Below, piece after piece: positions 43,977 to 56,536 of a stretch of DNA of 64,000 nucleotides. The stretch is from Caballeronia sp. INDeC2 (GTDB lineage Bacteria > Pseudomonadota > Gammaproteobacteria > Burkholderiales > Burkholderiaceae). The DNA lies in contig NZ_JALQDG010000021.1 in NCBI RefSeq assembly GCF_023631325.1, positions 248,001 through 312,000 on the forward strand, read 5' to 3'. Position numbers and translations under genes: made by a program. The notes beneath the pieces were generated by a model. That model made no database searches. It saw nothing but the letters and a program-made list of their open reading frames with translations, and was not told where the DNA came from. Numbering within the stretch: the stretch's first letter is position 1; each line of letters begins with the position of its first letter.

Positions 43977-44111
43977 TTAGATTGCCAGGCGCTTGCGGCC
44001 TTTCGCACGGCGAGCGTTGATGACCTTGCGGCCGCCAGCGGTCTTCATGCGAACGCGGAAGCCATGGGTGCGCTTGCGGCGCGTCACGGAAGGTTGGTAA
44101 GTACGTTTCAT
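43977..44111 (-). CDS. rpmH: 50S ribosomal protein L34
   Basis: A 44-aa basic protein reading [20 protein letters not shown] at the start and ending KGRKRLAI, the almost invariant L34. It lies in the large subunit near the exit tunnel. It precedes rnpA by 23 bases on the same strand and is divergent from dnaA, the standard arrangement near the bacterial chromosomal origin. Confidence 0.98.
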
Positions 44112-44516
44112 GGTGCTCTCACTTGAGTTGATTGACCGCGCGGGCTTGGCTCCAGTGTGGTCACTGCAAGCGCGATGGCCGGAGGTTCAGGAATTCTGTT
44201 TTCGCGGAACCCGCTATTTAAACCGTTTTCCTATTGACCGTCAATAGTTTAGCGCCAGCGAACGCGTAATCCGGCAGTTTTCCGGCCTCCTCGACGTGCT
44301 GATTTGACCCTGTGGATAACTCGCGCGCCGCCCTCGTTTGGCGTTAGAATCTCGCCTTACTCCCAAATATCCGCCCGCTGCTTCGGCCCGCCGTTCGCCC
44401 GCAAACCCTTGCGGCGTAAGCCTCCGGAGCATGCTTGCTCGGCCGTGCCGGGACTTGTCCGAACGTTCGGCAAGCACGGCCTCGCAGGTGCGGAGCAACC
44501 ATAACGACCGCACCCG
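44112..44516. promoter_or_regulatory. rpmH-dnaA intergenic region with one perfect DnaA box
   Basis: The 405 bases between the divergent rpmH and dnaA genes hold TGTGGATAA at 44311-44319, the reverse complement of the consensus DnaA box TTATCCACA. A near-perfect palindrome ctattgaccgtcaatag lies at 44231-44247. Promoters for both genes must be here, and DnaA may autoregulate. One box is too few to call this oriC with confidence. Confidence 0.6.
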
Positions 44517-46091
44517 ATGAACGATTTCTGGGAACACTGTTCCGCACTGCTTGCGCGCGAACTCACGCCGCAGCAGTACGTCACGTGGATCAAGCCGCTG
44601 ACCCCGGTCGACTTCGATGCCGACGCGAACACCCTGCGCATCGCCGCTCCCAACCGCTTCAAGCTCGACTGGGTAAAGAGCCAGTTCTCGGGCCGCATCG
44701 CCGATGTGGCGCGCGACTTCTTCAGCGCGCCTATCGATGTTCAATTCGTGCTCGATCCCAAAGCGACCGCACGCAACGCGATCGGCGGCGGCCTCACCGC
44801 CGCGCCGCGCCCGACCGCGAGCGCGCCCGTCGCGCCGCGCGCGCCGTCGGCGGCCGTGCCGCAGGCGCCGTCCGTCGTTGCGCACGCGAACGCCACCGCG
44901 CACATCAACGCGCTCGCAGCCGAAGCGGCGCAGCAGGCCCAAGCCACGCAGGACGACCGGGCCGATCTCGATCTCCCGAGCCTCGACGCCAACGAAGCCG
45001 CCGCCGGCCGGCGCACGTGGCGCCCGGGCGGCGCTCCGTCGGCGGGCGGTGAAACCGATTCCGCCTACGAGCGTTCCAAACTCAACCCGGTGCTAACGTT
45101 CGACAACTTCGTCACCGGTAAGGCGAACCAGCTCGCTCGCGCGGCCGCCATCCAGGTCGCCGACAATCCCGGCATCTCGTACAACCCGCTCTTCCTGTAC
45201 GGCGGCGTGGGCCTCGGCAAGACGCACCTGATTCACGCTATCGGCAATCAGTTGCTGATGGACAAGGCGGGCGCACGCATCCGCTATATCCACGCGGAGC
45301 AGTATGTATCGGATGTGGTGAAGGCGTATCAGCGCAAGGCGTTCGACGACTTCAAGCGCTACTACCATTCGCTCGATTTGCTGCTCATCGACGATATTCA
45401 GTTTTTCTCCGGCAAGTCGCGCACGCAGGAAGAGTTTTTCTACGCGTTCGAGGCGCTCGTCGCGAACAAGGCGCAGGTCATCATCACGAGCGATACGTAT
45501 CCGAAGGAAATTTCCGGAATCGACGATCGCCTGATCTCGCGCTTCGACTCCGGCTTGACGGTCGCAATCGAGCCGCCCGAGCTGGAAATGCGCGTCGCGA
45601 TTCTGATGAGGAAGGCGCAGTCCGAAGGCGTGAGTCTTTCGGAGGACGTTGCGTTTTTCGTCGCGAAACATCTGCGCTCGAACGTGCGCGAGCTCGAAGG
45701 CGCGTTGCGCAAGATTCTCGCGTACTCGAAGTTTCATGGCCGCGACATCACGATCGAGCTGACCAAGGAAGCGCTCAAAGACCTGTTGACGGTGCAGAAC
45801 CGGCAGATCTCGGTGGAGAACATCCAGAAGACGGTGGCCGACTTCTACAACATCAAGGTCGCCGACATGTACTCGAAAAAGCGGCCGGCGAACATTGCGC
45901 GCCCGCGCCAGATCGCGATGTATCTGGCGAAGGAGCTGACGCAGAAGAGCCTGCCCGAGATCGGCGAACTGTTCGGCGGACGCGACCACACGACCGTGCT
46001 GCACGCGGTGCGCAAGATCGCGGCCGAGCGCGGCACCGATGCCCAGTTGAACCACGAACTGCACGTGCTCGAACAGACGCTCAAGGGCTAA
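44517..46091 (+). CDS. dnaA: Chromosomal replication initiator DnaA
   Basis: A 524-aa initiator ATPase. Domain I (about 1-85) begins [25 protein letters not shown] long Ala/Pro-rich domain II linker runs to about 180, longer than in E. coli as is usual in Burkholderiaceae. Domain III has Walker [16 protein letters not shown] (about 228-242) and Walker [14 protein letters not shown]. Domain IV ends with the DnaA-box-reading helix [15 protein letters not shown]. It opens the chromosomal origin. It is followed by dnaN 265 bases later. Confidence 0.98.
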   Translation: MNDFWEHCSALLARELTPQQYVTWIKPLTPVDFDADANTLRIAAPNRFKLDWVKSQFSGRIADVARDFFSAPIDVQFVLDPKATARNAIGGGLTAAPRPTASAPVAPRAPSAAVPQAPSVVAHANATAHINALAAEAAQQAQATQDDRADLDLPSLDANEAAAGRRTWRPGGAPSAGGETDSAYERSKLNPVLTFDNFVTGKANQLARAAAIQVADNPGISYNPLFLYGGVGLGKTHLIHAIGNQLLMDKAGARIRYIHAEQYVSDVVKAYQRKAFDDFKRYYHSLDLLLIDDIQFFSGKSRTQEEFFYAFEALVANKAQVIITSDTYPKEISGIDDRLISRFDSGLTVAIEPPELEMRVAILMRKAQSEGVSLSEDVAFFVAKHLRSNVRELEGALRKILAYSKFHGRDITIELTKEALKDLLTVQNRQISVENIQKTVADFYNIKVADMYSKKRPANIARPRQIAMYLAKELTQKSLPEIGELFGGRDHTTVLHAVRKIAAERGTDAQLNHELHVLEQTLKG

Positions 46092-46356
46092 GGAGCCGGC
46101 GGACGCTTTGCTGCGAACGCACGCGTCATTTATTGCGTTCGAGCGCCTGTTTTTTGATGAAAACGCCCCCATTTTTAGGGGGCGGTTCCGTTTTGAGGCA
46201 CAATATAGGTTTAGCCGTCCGTGGCCTGGGCGGCTTTCGAGCGCAGTTTTCGCGAGTGACCGGCGGGGGGCCGGCAACGCGTGTTACGAGGTTGTCCGTT
46301 GGGCAAATCTGGTGGCGAAATCCGCGGACAGGCCGTCACATCAACGAAGGAACTCT

Positions 46357-47460
46357 ATGCAACTGGTCAAGACCGAACGAGATAATCTTCTAAGGCCGCT
46401 GCAAACCGTGAGCGGAATCGTAGAACGCCGCCATACGTTGCCGATCCTCGCGAATTTGCTCATTACCAAGAACGGCGCCGATGTGTCGTTCCTCTCGACC
46501 GACCTCGAACTCCAGATCACGACGCGCGCCGATTTCGGCGTCGGCAGCGACCAGGTTGCCACCACCGTCGCCGCGCGCAAGCTGCTCGACATTCTGCGCG
46601 CGATGCCTTCGGGCGAAGTGGTGCTCGATCTCTCAGACAAGCGCCTCACGGTGCGTTCCGGCAAAAGCCGCTTCGCATTGCAGACGCTCGCCGCCGACGA
46701 ATTTCCTACCGTCAACCAGGCTACTGACTTCGGCGCGAGCCTTTCGGTTCCCCAGAAGACTTTCCGCCAGTTGCTCGGCATGGTCTATTTCGCGATGGCC
46801 CAGCAGGACATCCGCTACTACCTGAACGGCATGCTGCTCGTGGTGGATGGCGACCAGCTGATGGCGGTCGCGACCGACGGCCACCGTCTCGCGTTTTCGT
46901 CGATGAAGATCGAAGGCTCGTTCGCGCGCCAGGAAGTGATCATTCCGCGCAAGACGATTCTCGAGCTCCAGCGCCTGCTCGAAGACATCGACGATCCCTT
47001 GAAGATCGACATCGCCGCGACGCAGGTGAAGTTCAGCTTCGGCCAGGTGGAACTCGTGTCGAAGTTGGTCGAGGGCAAGTTCCCCGACTTCCAGCGCGTG
47101 ATTCCGAAGTCGCACAAGAACACGTTCGAAATCGGCCGCGAAGAATTACAGCGTTCGCTGCAGCGCGCGGCCATTCTGACTTCCGACAAGTTCAAGGGTG
47201 TGCGTTGCCTGGTCGAGCCGGGCCAGCTCAAGATCATGTCGACCAACGCCGACCAGGAAGAGGCGCAGGAAGAACTGGAGATCGCATATCAGGGCGACAC
47301 CGTCGATATCGGATTCAACGTCACGTATCTGCTCGATGTGCTCGCGAATCTGAAGATCGACACGCTCAAAGTGAGCCTCGGCGATGCCAATTCCAGCGCG
47401 CTCATCACGATTCCCGAAAACGAGGAATTCAAGTACGTGGTGATGCCGATGCGTATCTGA
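46357..47460 (+). CDS. dnaN: DNA polymerase III subunit beta (sliding clamp)
   Basis: A 367-aa clamp with three repeated domains, starting MQLVKTERDNLLRPLQTVSG and ending with the family signature YVVMPMRI. RRHTLPILANLLI and ATDGHRLAFSS are conserved landmarks. The frame is open upstream to 46108, but the ATG at 46357, preceded by GAAGGA, gives the universal N-terminus. The 265-base gap behind dnaA holds a G+C-rich hairpin, cgccccc with gggggcg near 46163-46183, which may end some dnaA transcripts. Confidence 0.98.
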   Translation: MQLVKTERDNLLRPLQTVSGIVERRHTLPILANLLITKNGADVSFLSTDLELQITTRADFGVGSDQVATTVAARKLLDILRAMPSGEVVLDLSDKRLTVRSGKSRFALQTLAADEFPTVNQATDFGASLSVPQKTFRQLLGMVYFAMAQQDIRYYLNGMLLVVDGDQLMAVATDGHRLAFSSMKIEGSFARQEVIIPRKTILELQRLLEDIDDPLKIDIAATQVKFSFGQVELVSKLVEGKFPDFQRVIPKSHKNTFEIGREELQRSLQRAAILTSDKFKGVRCLVEPGQLKIMSTNADQEEAQEELEIAYQGDTVDIGFNVTYLLDVLANLKIDTLKVSLGDANSSALITIPENEEFKYVVMPMRI

Positions 47461-47484
47461 CGCACGCAATACCGAGAACACTCC

Positions 47485-47513
47485 AAGGGGCGGCGCGCCC
47501 CTTTGGCGTTTTT
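47485..47513 (+). terminator. Rho-independent terminator after dnaN
   Basis: aaggggcg - gcg - cgcccctt forms an 8-bp stem followed by tggcgttttt, 24 bases after the dnaN stop. Confidence 0.8.
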
Positions 47514-47525
47514 AAGGTGATTTGA

Positions 47526-50057
<2,532 letters not shown>

Positions 50058-50249
50058 GGCGGTGTGTAGATAGCCTCATAACCTGAGAAAAGCGGACGCA
50101 TAAACTGAGAAATTTATGGATTTCGCTTTTCAATAGCCATTGATATTTGGTGGCATAGATGGCTCAGAACAGAGTCCGCTGGGTCTGTAAGTCGAGATAC
50201 TTACAGGCCATTTTCTCTATAGGGGTGACATTTATTGCGGGTGAGGCCG

Positions 50250-52295
50250 TTATTCGGCAAGCGCCTTCAACAACGCGTCCCGTCCGTCCTGATAAAACTC
50301 AACGTCCAACTTGGTTGCCATCTCGTCCGACAGGTCAAACAATTGGCGCCGGCACGATACTGGTAAGAGCAACGACTTAGCACCTTTCTCCACGGCTATC
50401 TCCGCTAGGATAACTGCGTTGTGGATGGGTTCGACGGTGCCGCCCAAGGTCACTTCGCCCACCACTACCAGACCACCGCGAACCGACTTCTTCAACAGTG
50501 CGCTAGCCAGCGCGATGAGTGCGGCCACGCTGGTCTTGGCCCCGGACTTGGCGGCATCGAACCCTCGTAGCTGCACAGAAAATTCGTGCGACCGCGGGTC
50601 TCGGTCCCCCACCAGTTGCTGCGCCCTCGCATAGAGATTCTGCTCGGCGCAGCGAATTGATTCCTTGAAGGCACCGGGCACCGGATTATTAAGCACCCTC
50701 ACGCCGCTGCCCGGTCCCTCAGTGGCTTCTAGCCGAAACAGCCCTGGGTGCTCGTCCTGTCCGCCGGGACTGAGTGTCCAAATCTGCCCGCACTCCAGCG
50801 GCTCATCGCCAATGCCGCCCTGACTTTGAAGTTCGGGCGTGCTCACAAACTTTTCGACACCTTCCGCGCCCATGGTGTAGCTGAAATGCGTGTTGCGGAA
50901 CTCGGCCGCGCCAATGCGCTTCTGCTGCTCCTTCACGCGGCGTCGCACCTCCAGGGCCAGTCGTACCGCCCACTCCAGGTCTTCATCACTCACCGGCGTT
51001 TCAGCGTTCGGGTAGAGCAGCTTGAGCAGACCGCTGACAGTCTTGTTGACGCCATTCAGGTCGCGGCCGGATAAGGCGCCCCCCCAATAGACTCGACCCT
51101 GCAGCGTCGAGACACGGCTCTGGTTGCGTAACTGGGTGAAACACTCGGAGAGGAAGTCACTCACCAAGCCGAAGTGTTCGGTGAACAGGCTCGGGTTCAG
51201 CTTGGGCACGTCCCAGCCTGGCAGGAAGCAGTGAATGCGGTCCATAAAGGCCGTGTCGTCGCGCATCTCCGGGGGCAGCGGGCCAAAAAGGTGGCCGATA
51301 CGTTGCTGGTGCTCGACGTCCACATCGAAGTTACCCACCAGCACAATGGAGCCGTCGGCACGGATGCTTTCCTTGCCGCGAGAGAACTCACCGCTCTCCA
51401 TGTAGCCCTTCATGATGTTCACGCCGTCCTTCTGGTCGAAGGAAACGCCAGACACCTCGTCGAAGCAAACCACGTCGTACTGGCACACCAGGCCACGCTG
51501 CCCGTTGGCGTTGTTGACGAACATGCGCGCCACGGTAGCCTTGCCACCGGAAATCAGGTGCGCGTAGGGCGAGACCTGCTGGAACAGGTGCGACTTGCCG
51601 GTGCCACGCGGACCCAACTCAACGAGGTTGTAGTTGCGCTCGACGAAAGGCACCATGCGGAGCAGCAGCGCATCCTTCGCGCGCTCGGGCAAAGTCTCCG
51701 GCTCAAAGCCCACGCTGCGAAGCAGCAGGTCGCGCCACTCGGGGGTCGAAAAGCTCTCGCGTCCCTTGGCCAGCACGTCCAGCACCTCGCGCTTGGACAG
51801 CTGGATGGCACGCAGCGCGTCGACGCCAAAGGGCCTGCCGCCTTTCTCCTGCGCAATCGACGCGTCGTAGCCAAGTGTGACCTCGGCGTAAAAGCCGCCA
51901 GTCAACATGCGTTCGTTGTCCTTGACCATCTCTGGCGTCAACCGGACATCCGTGAGGCGCAAGCTCGGAAGTGTGGCGATGTAGGAGTCGGTCTTCGCAT
52001 CCAGGCGCGCAGTAATTATGTCGATGATTTTCACGGAACCCGACTCACGGGCCCGTGCCTTGAACAGCTCCTCTTCGCCTGCCTTGACCGTGCGGGAGGC
52101 CAACTGACGCTGGACAATGTCGAGGCCCTCCTGAATTTCGGCCTCGTCTGTTGTCGCGCAGTAGCGGCCCAGCAAAAACTCGACAACATAGGTTGGCACA
52201 GGAAACTGGCGACTAAACGTGCGCACAAGGTCCTTCCGCACTACATAACCCTCGAAGGCCGTCGTAGCTTTTTTGTCCAAGTCATCGAGTTGCAT
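50250..52295 (-). CDS. brxL: BREX system Lon-like ATPase BrxL
   Basis: A 681-aa BrxL protein, core of type 1 and type 4 BREX. The N-terminal region (1-200) is the family-specific DNA-associated part. The AAA+ ATPase has Walker A GPRGTGKSH (228-236) and Walker B VVCFDEVSG (275-283). The C-terminal domain from about 560 follows Lon protease: SGAKTSVAALIALASALL and VVGEVTLGGTVEPIHNAVILAEIA. The Lon Lys of GGLKEK is not at its place (IHNAV), so classical Ser-Lys proteolysis is doubtful. It is the last gene of the operon, 77 bases behind pglZ. Confidence 0.9.
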   Translation of the reverse strand: MQLDDLDKKATTAFEGYVVRKDLVRTFSRQFPVPTYVVEFLLGRYCATTDEAEIQEGLDIVQRQLASRTVKAGEEELFKARARESGSVKIIDIITARLDAKTDSYIATLPSLRLTDVRLTPEMVKDNERMLTGGFYAEVTLGYDASIAQEKGGRPFGVDALRAIQLSKREVLDVLAKGRESFSTPEWRDLLLRSVGFEPETLPERAKDALLLRMVPFVERNYNLVELGPRGTGKSHLFQQVSPYAHLISGGKATVARMFVNNANGQRGLVCQYDVVCFDEVSGVSFDQKDGVNIMKGYMESGEFSRGKESIRADGSIVLVGNFDVDVEHQQRIGHLFGPLPPEMRDDTAFMDRIHCFLPGWDVPKLNPSLFTEHFGLVSDFLSECFTQLRNQSRVSTLQGRVYWGGALSGRDLNGVNKTVSGLLKLLYPNAETPVSDEDLEWAVRLALEVRRRVKEQQKRIGAAEFRNTHFSYTMGAEGVEKFVSTPELQSQGGIGDEPLECGQIWTLSPGGQDEHPGLFRLEATEGPGSGVRVLNNPVPGAFKESIRCAEQNLYARAQQLVGDRDPRSHEFSVQLRGFDAAKSGAKTSVAALIALASALLKKSVRGGLVVVGEVTLGGTVEPIHNAVILAEIAVEKGAKSLLLPVSCRRQLFDLSDEMATKLDVEFYQDGRDALLKALAE

Positions 52296-52372
52296 CTTTT
52301 CTACCTATCCTTGTGCCTTCGTGGTAACCCGAATCCTACGTTGTGTTTTCCTAGTGGCAACGCCTCAAGCCA

Positions 52373-54709
52373 TCATCCCCCGACCGTCGTCGCCTGCTTC
52401 TGCAGCACGTCGCCAGTTGGACTAAGGACCACCACCACGGCAGCAGAGCCCATTTGGCCGTCGTCGGCAACGGCTACGTTAGCCTTGGTGCCATCCACTG
52501 GCTTTGGACTTGCCGCCAACGACGTGGATGCCAGCGCGGGCTTGGTGCGAATATCGACTTTCAACCCCGGGGAAGCGCTATCCACTTCGACGACGCATCT
52601 CAGGCCTTTCCAGGTGACGGCTTTGATGGTAACCGCCAGTACGGTCGTGGTCATGGCCGCGCCCGTTGCCTTGAGTTCGAGTATTGGCACTAGGCATTCC
52701 TGGAGACTGATGCCACCATGGGCGTACTCGTCCCCCGCTTTGAAAGATGTTACCCCCGGAGCGTAGGCTACTTGGACGTCCTTGCACCAATCCCAGCCGA
52801 ACGTCAGCGAGGTGCCATGGGCGGTGTCCTTCAGTACCGCGCAGCGGCCCCAGCGGGTCTCCGCCCGGTGCTTGGGCAGTTCGGTCTTTGGCAAGCCGCC
52901 GGGAAGCAGCAACCAACCGTGGTCGGTCACGATGCGCACACGCTTCCAGCCGGCTTGGCACAGCTCGGAAACCCGCTCCACCACATGGTCCAACTGAGTC
53001 TCTAGGTCTCGCGCCAGCCGCACGCCGTGTTCGTGGCCGTAGTGGTCTAGGTCGCCCGCCTCGGTCCACGCGCGGCCCTGCGGGTCTCCGGTTTCGTGCT
53101 TATCCAAAGGCTGTACGCCGTGCTCGGCCAGCAGCTTGCGGAAATTGTGGCCCGACAGCGGTTTCCCGTCTTTGGCTATGCGGGGCTCGAACTCCACATC
53201 GTCAGCTGTGCCTGACACCTGGTCTGCAACGGGCGAACACCAGGCCTTGCCGGAAGCGGTCACCGACGGCAGGCTGGTCCAACGGGTAGAAAGTCTCATC
53301 TCGCCGAGCCCTGACAGACGCTCGCGCAGGCGAACCGCCACATCGAAGCGCAAGCCATCGACGAACAGCGTGCAGGTGCCGGCGCTTTGCTCCCCGACTG
53401 ACTCCGCAGACAAAGGCGCCAGCCCACCAGTGACCTTGATGGCCTCCTGCAGCCGCCTGGCCGCTTCCTCCACCCAAGGCAGGTAGACGGCGCGAAGGGC
53501 AGCCGAGACTGCGTCCACATCAGACTTTAACTGCACGGCGCCCAGCGCAAGCAGCGCAGCATCGTCAACCTGCCAGGCCGACTGCTGATAGCTCGCTGCG
53601 AGCTCGGCAGGCTTTTGGCCGATGGGAACAGTCACGCTAAGCTCAGCAACTTTGGACAGATGCGCCAGCGCTGCCGCAAGCGGTGCGCGACCCATACGGT
53701 TCCATAGCCAGCTGCGGCGGATGCCATGTTCCTTCTCGGCATCGAGAATCGCGGTGCGCGCTTCGTGCGCATCCATGGGAGCGCAGGCCAACAGGGCAAT
53801 TCGCAGCGCGGACTCACTCTGTTCATTCGCCAGCGGGTAACCGGCCAATTTACCAACGTCAGGAAACAGTCCCATCTGTGGGGGCTGTGCCGTAACAAGC
53901 AGTTTGAAAATGTTTGGAAAGCTGGTGTACGAGTCTCTGTAGAGCTCGGCGACCGCAGTCCATTTTCCCTCGGCTTTGGCCAACAGCTCGGCCGCCACAA
54001 GCGTTCCGGCGGAGACGGGGTCGACTCCAAAGTCCGACTTACACCGCTTCGCAAACACGTCCCAACGAACACCTTTCCACTGACTCCGGGCGCTGTCGGG
54101 GTCGTTCAGCCAGACCAGCAGGTCACGTGTGGGATTGGGCGCCAACAGGCTATAAAGCCACTCGGCGTTAATTTGCCGCTCGTTAAGCCCGTCCACGCTT
54201 CGGTCCAGTAACACCCCGGCCTTCAAAGCCTGGCCAAGGGCTTCTTGCGTGGCCTTGTCTTGCGCCACGTCCAGACCCAAACCACCGTTCTTCGATGCCA
54301 GAAAGGCGCTCGGAGTCCAGTCCTTTGCATTCGCCTGGCTCCAATATGCACCACGATACTGAAGTTCCGCCAAGGGTTGCAGGTCGCGCGAACAACTTTC
54401 GATAGCGCGCAGGTCTGCACGACTGACGCCCGGTAGATAAATCACTGGCACCGCGCCAGCTGGCACAATGCTCAGCGTACGAGCAACCACGCATTTCAAC
54501 CATATGGCGGGGCCACAGCGTCGCTCGGGTTCGTAGGAGCCCAGTACCACCAACTCGGGCATCACCGTCATGGCGCGCTCAAGGACCGACTCCCATAGCC
54601 GTTCCTTGTCCGGCCACAGCACGACTGTCGTAGGGGCCGCCGCGTGGCTGTTGCCTGCCGCTGCTTTGCCCAGCGCGTTGGCCAAGCGACTCAAAACTGT
54701 GTCACTCAT
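52373..54709 (-). CDS. pglZ: BREX alkaline-phosphatase-superfamily protein PglZ
   Basis: A 778-aa PglZ of the type B kind. The N-terminal 430 residues are helical and begin VVLWPDKERLWESVLERAM, followed by GAVPVIYLPGVSRADLR. The alkaline phosphatase-like domain supplies metal ligands in TLFVDGLRFDVAVRL (about 445-459), IVTDHGWLLLPGGLPK (about 590-605) and EYAHGGISLQECLVPIL (about 655-671). The C-terminal 100 residues form an extra beta domain. PglZ is essential for BREX defence and methylation. Its ATG overlaps the Hsp70-like stop by 4 bases, so both are coupled. Confidence 0.9.
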   Translation of the reverse strand: MSDTVLSRLANALGKAAAGNSHAAAPTTVVLWPDKERLWESVLERAMTVMPELVVLGSYEPERRCGPAIWLKCVVARTLSIVPAGAVPVIYLPGVSRADLRAIESCSRDLQPLAELQYRGAYWSQANAKDWTPSAFLASKNGGLGLDVAQDKATQEALGQALKAGVLLDRSVDGLNERQINAEWLYSLLAPNPTRDLLVWLNDPDSARSQWKGVRWDVFAKRCKSDFGVDPVSAGTLVAAELLAKAEGKWTAVAELYRDSYTSFPNIFKLLVTAQPPQMGLFPDVGKLAGYPLANEQSESALRIALLACAPMDAHEARTAILDAEKEHGIRRSWLWNRMGRAPLAAALAHLSKVAELSVTVPIGQKPAELAASYQQSAWQVDDAALLALGAVQLKSDVDAVSAALRAVYLPWVEEAARRLQEAIKVTGGLAPLSAESVGEQSAGTCTLFVDGLRFDVAVRLRERLSGLGEMRLSTRWTSLPSVTASGKAWCSPVADQVSGTADDVEFEPRIAKDGKPLSGHNFRKLLAEHGVQPLDKHETGDPQGRAWTEAGDLDHYGHEHGVRLARDLETQLDHVVERVSELCQAGWKRVRIVTDHGWLLLPGGLPKTELPKHRAETRWGRCAVLKDTAHGTSLTFGWDWCKDVQVAYAPGVTSFKAGDEYAHGGISLQECLVPILELKATGAAMTTTVLAVTIKAVTWKGLRCVVEVDSASPGLKVDIRTKPALASTSLAASPKPVDGTKANVAVADDGQMGSAAVVVVLSPTGDVLQKQATTVGG

Positions 54710-56532
54710 ACTGCCGGCCTCGCATGGGGTTCAGTGAACTGCAACGCGGACGTCGCGCAACGACACAAGGGGTCGTTCGAAGCCCGCTTACAGACCGCGC
54801 ACGGCTCATAGTAAAGGCGCTCTTCCACCTGAATCTGCGGTGGGCGGGTGCCCGTATGGGTCCAGAAGTAACTCGGGTTCACCCGAGCCATCACCTCACC
54901 CGGCACGAGGCCGTTATCTTCCCGCGCTCCCAAATTCGAGCGCACCATGAGGTCGCCGGGTTCGGTAGGGGCACCTGCGTTGACTTCGGAATCTAACAAG
55001 CCCGAGCGCACCCATCCTGCATTGAGGCAGGGAGTGGCGAGCGCAAATTCGAGGTCATGCACCTCATTCTCGGCGCGCCCCTTCTGATTCATGGACCACG
55101 CTTGAATCTTCAGCACGAGGTTCTCGTCGATGCTGATGTCAAGTTCGAGTCGCTCCCTGAACGGACGAGCATTAGCATCCACCTTCAGCAACATGTTGCA
55201 CAGCGGACGACGCCTGTCATCAGGCAGCACACGAGGCCCTGGCCGGTGCGGGCTAACCAGATTGAACTTTCCGAATCCATCGCTCGGGTCAACGCAGTAC
55301 AGCGAGAAACGTTCGCTTCGCTGTTCCCGCTCCAGCGGCATTTCCAGGCCGGCCTGGAGCAGCGGCAAGTAGGAATTGCGCGCCAGCGTGAGCTCCACGT
55401 TCTTGGCCAAATGCAGACGCGCCTGGTCATGGGCTACCCATGCGGCTCCGTCGGCGATGGCAGAAGCGCTTTTACGCGAGACATGGACTCGGCCTGGCCC
55501 GAACAGCTCGTCGAGACGGTTTTTCACCAGCGGCATGTTCACCATGCCGCCCGTGGCCAGGCAGAGTTCGACCGACGCCGATGAATAGCCTTCGCGCTCC
55601 AGCAGTCGCTCGATTCGGGACACCCCCTTACGTACCAAGTGTCCCACGATGTCCTGAAGGTCGTCGCGCGATAGCGTCACCTCTAGGACGGCCTGTTCGT
55701 CGCTTTGATAGTACGGGTCGACGTAGACGGTCCAGGTATTTCGGCCGCTCAGTTGAATCTTGGCCTCCTCGCACTGGTGCAGCAGGCGCTTGCGCGCCTC
55801 GGGCAGCACCTCAACATCGTCTGCTAAAACTTGCGCTGCCCGCGAACGCCGCTCCACTTCGTTGCTAAGCTCTTCATCGAACACGTCGCCACCGACCTCA
55901 TCGGTACCGTCGTTGGCCACTTGCACCAGCAACCCGTCGAGCACGCGGCACAGCGTTAGGTCCAGCGTACCGCCTCCCCAGTCGAAGACCAGCAGCAGCT
56001 TTCCGTTATAACGCTTAATCAGGCCCTGGGTGCCTTCCGAGGAGCGGAGGTAGCCATACAGGGCTGCCAGTGGCTCGTGAACGAACTGCACCACACTCAT
56101 ACCAGCCTGCCTGAATGCCTGACGAAGCAGCGCACGCCGTCGGCCTTCCATATTGACCGGGATAGTCGCAACGACACGGTCCATCTTGAGGTGATGGCCA
56201 GCGTCAGTCTGCAAAACGAAGCGACGGACATGGTCGAGCACGTACTCGACAATCTGCACAGGGTCCCGCCGGACGCCGTCGATGATAAGTTCATCGCGCC
56301 CAAGCAGCGTCTTGGGGGAGCGAACCGTACTGCCCTGGACGCCCAGACCTGCGCTCGTAAGTTTGTCCCGAGCCTTCCGCCCGACCTCCACCTTGCCGCC
56401 CTCGAAGCTCACAACCGAGGGGGTCGGCTGCTCATTGTCCAGAAAAGTAATGACCGCGTCGCCGACGACGGCCGACGCCAAGCTATTTGTCGTCCCGAAA
56501 TCGAAACCAAGGACCAAATCGTTGCCAGCCAT
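54706..56532 (-). CDS. Hsp70-like ATPase within the BREX operon
   Basis: A 608-aa Hsp70/actin-fold ATPase. Phosphate loop 1 is LGFDFGTTNSLAS (8-20), connect and loop 2 are LLLVFDWGGGTLDLTLC (about 180-196), and the adenosine motif is LATGGMVNMPLVKNRL (about 328-343). The C-terminal half differs from DnaK's substrate-binding domain; it ends with CAVCKRASNDPLCRC, a possible zinc knuckle. It probably remodels or assembles BREX protein complexes in an ATP-dependent way. The gene overlaps pglZ by 4 bases and stands 4 bases behind the coiled-coil gene. It is not part of the classical BREX gene set. Confidence 0.85.
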   Translation of the reverse strand: MAGNDLVLGFDFGTTNSLASAVVGDAVITFLDNEQPTPSVVSFEGGKVEVGRKARDKLTSAGLGVQGSTVRSPKTLLGRDELIIDGVRRDPVQIVEYVLDHVRRFVLQTDAGHHLKMDRVVATIPVNMEGRRRALLRQAFRQAGMSVVQFVHEPLAALYGYLRSSEGTQGLIKRYNGKLLLVFDWGGGTLDLTLCRVLDGLLVQVANDGTDEVGGDVFDEELSNEVERRSRAAQVLADDVEVLPEARKRLLHQCEEAKIQLSGRNTWTVYVDPYYQSDEQAVLEVTLSRDDLQDIVGHLVRKGVSRIERLLEREGYSSASVELCLATGGMVNMPLVKNRLDELFGPGRVHVSRKSASAIADGAAWVAHDQARLHLAKNVELTLARNSYLPLLQAGLEMPLEREQRSERFSLYCVDPSDGFGKFNLVSPHRPGPRVLPDDRRRPLCNMLLKVDANARPFRERLELDISIDENLVLKIQAWSMNQKGRAENEVHDLEFALATPCLNAGWVRSGLLDSEVNAGAPTEPGDLMVRSNLGAREDNGLVPGEVMARVNPSYFWTHTGTRPPQIQVEERLYYEPCAVCKRASNDPLCRCATSALQFTEPHARPAV

Positions 56533-56536
56533 CCTC

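Noticed and set aside
44112..44516. Chromosomal oriC
   Set aside because: Only one perfect DnaA box and no A/T-rich unwinding element were seen, so I report only a box. GC-skew over the whole replicon would decide.
51174..52766. 530-codon plus-strand frame opposite brxL and pglZ
   Set aside because: Both minus-strand genes are recognised from motifs throughout, and the opposite frame shows none.
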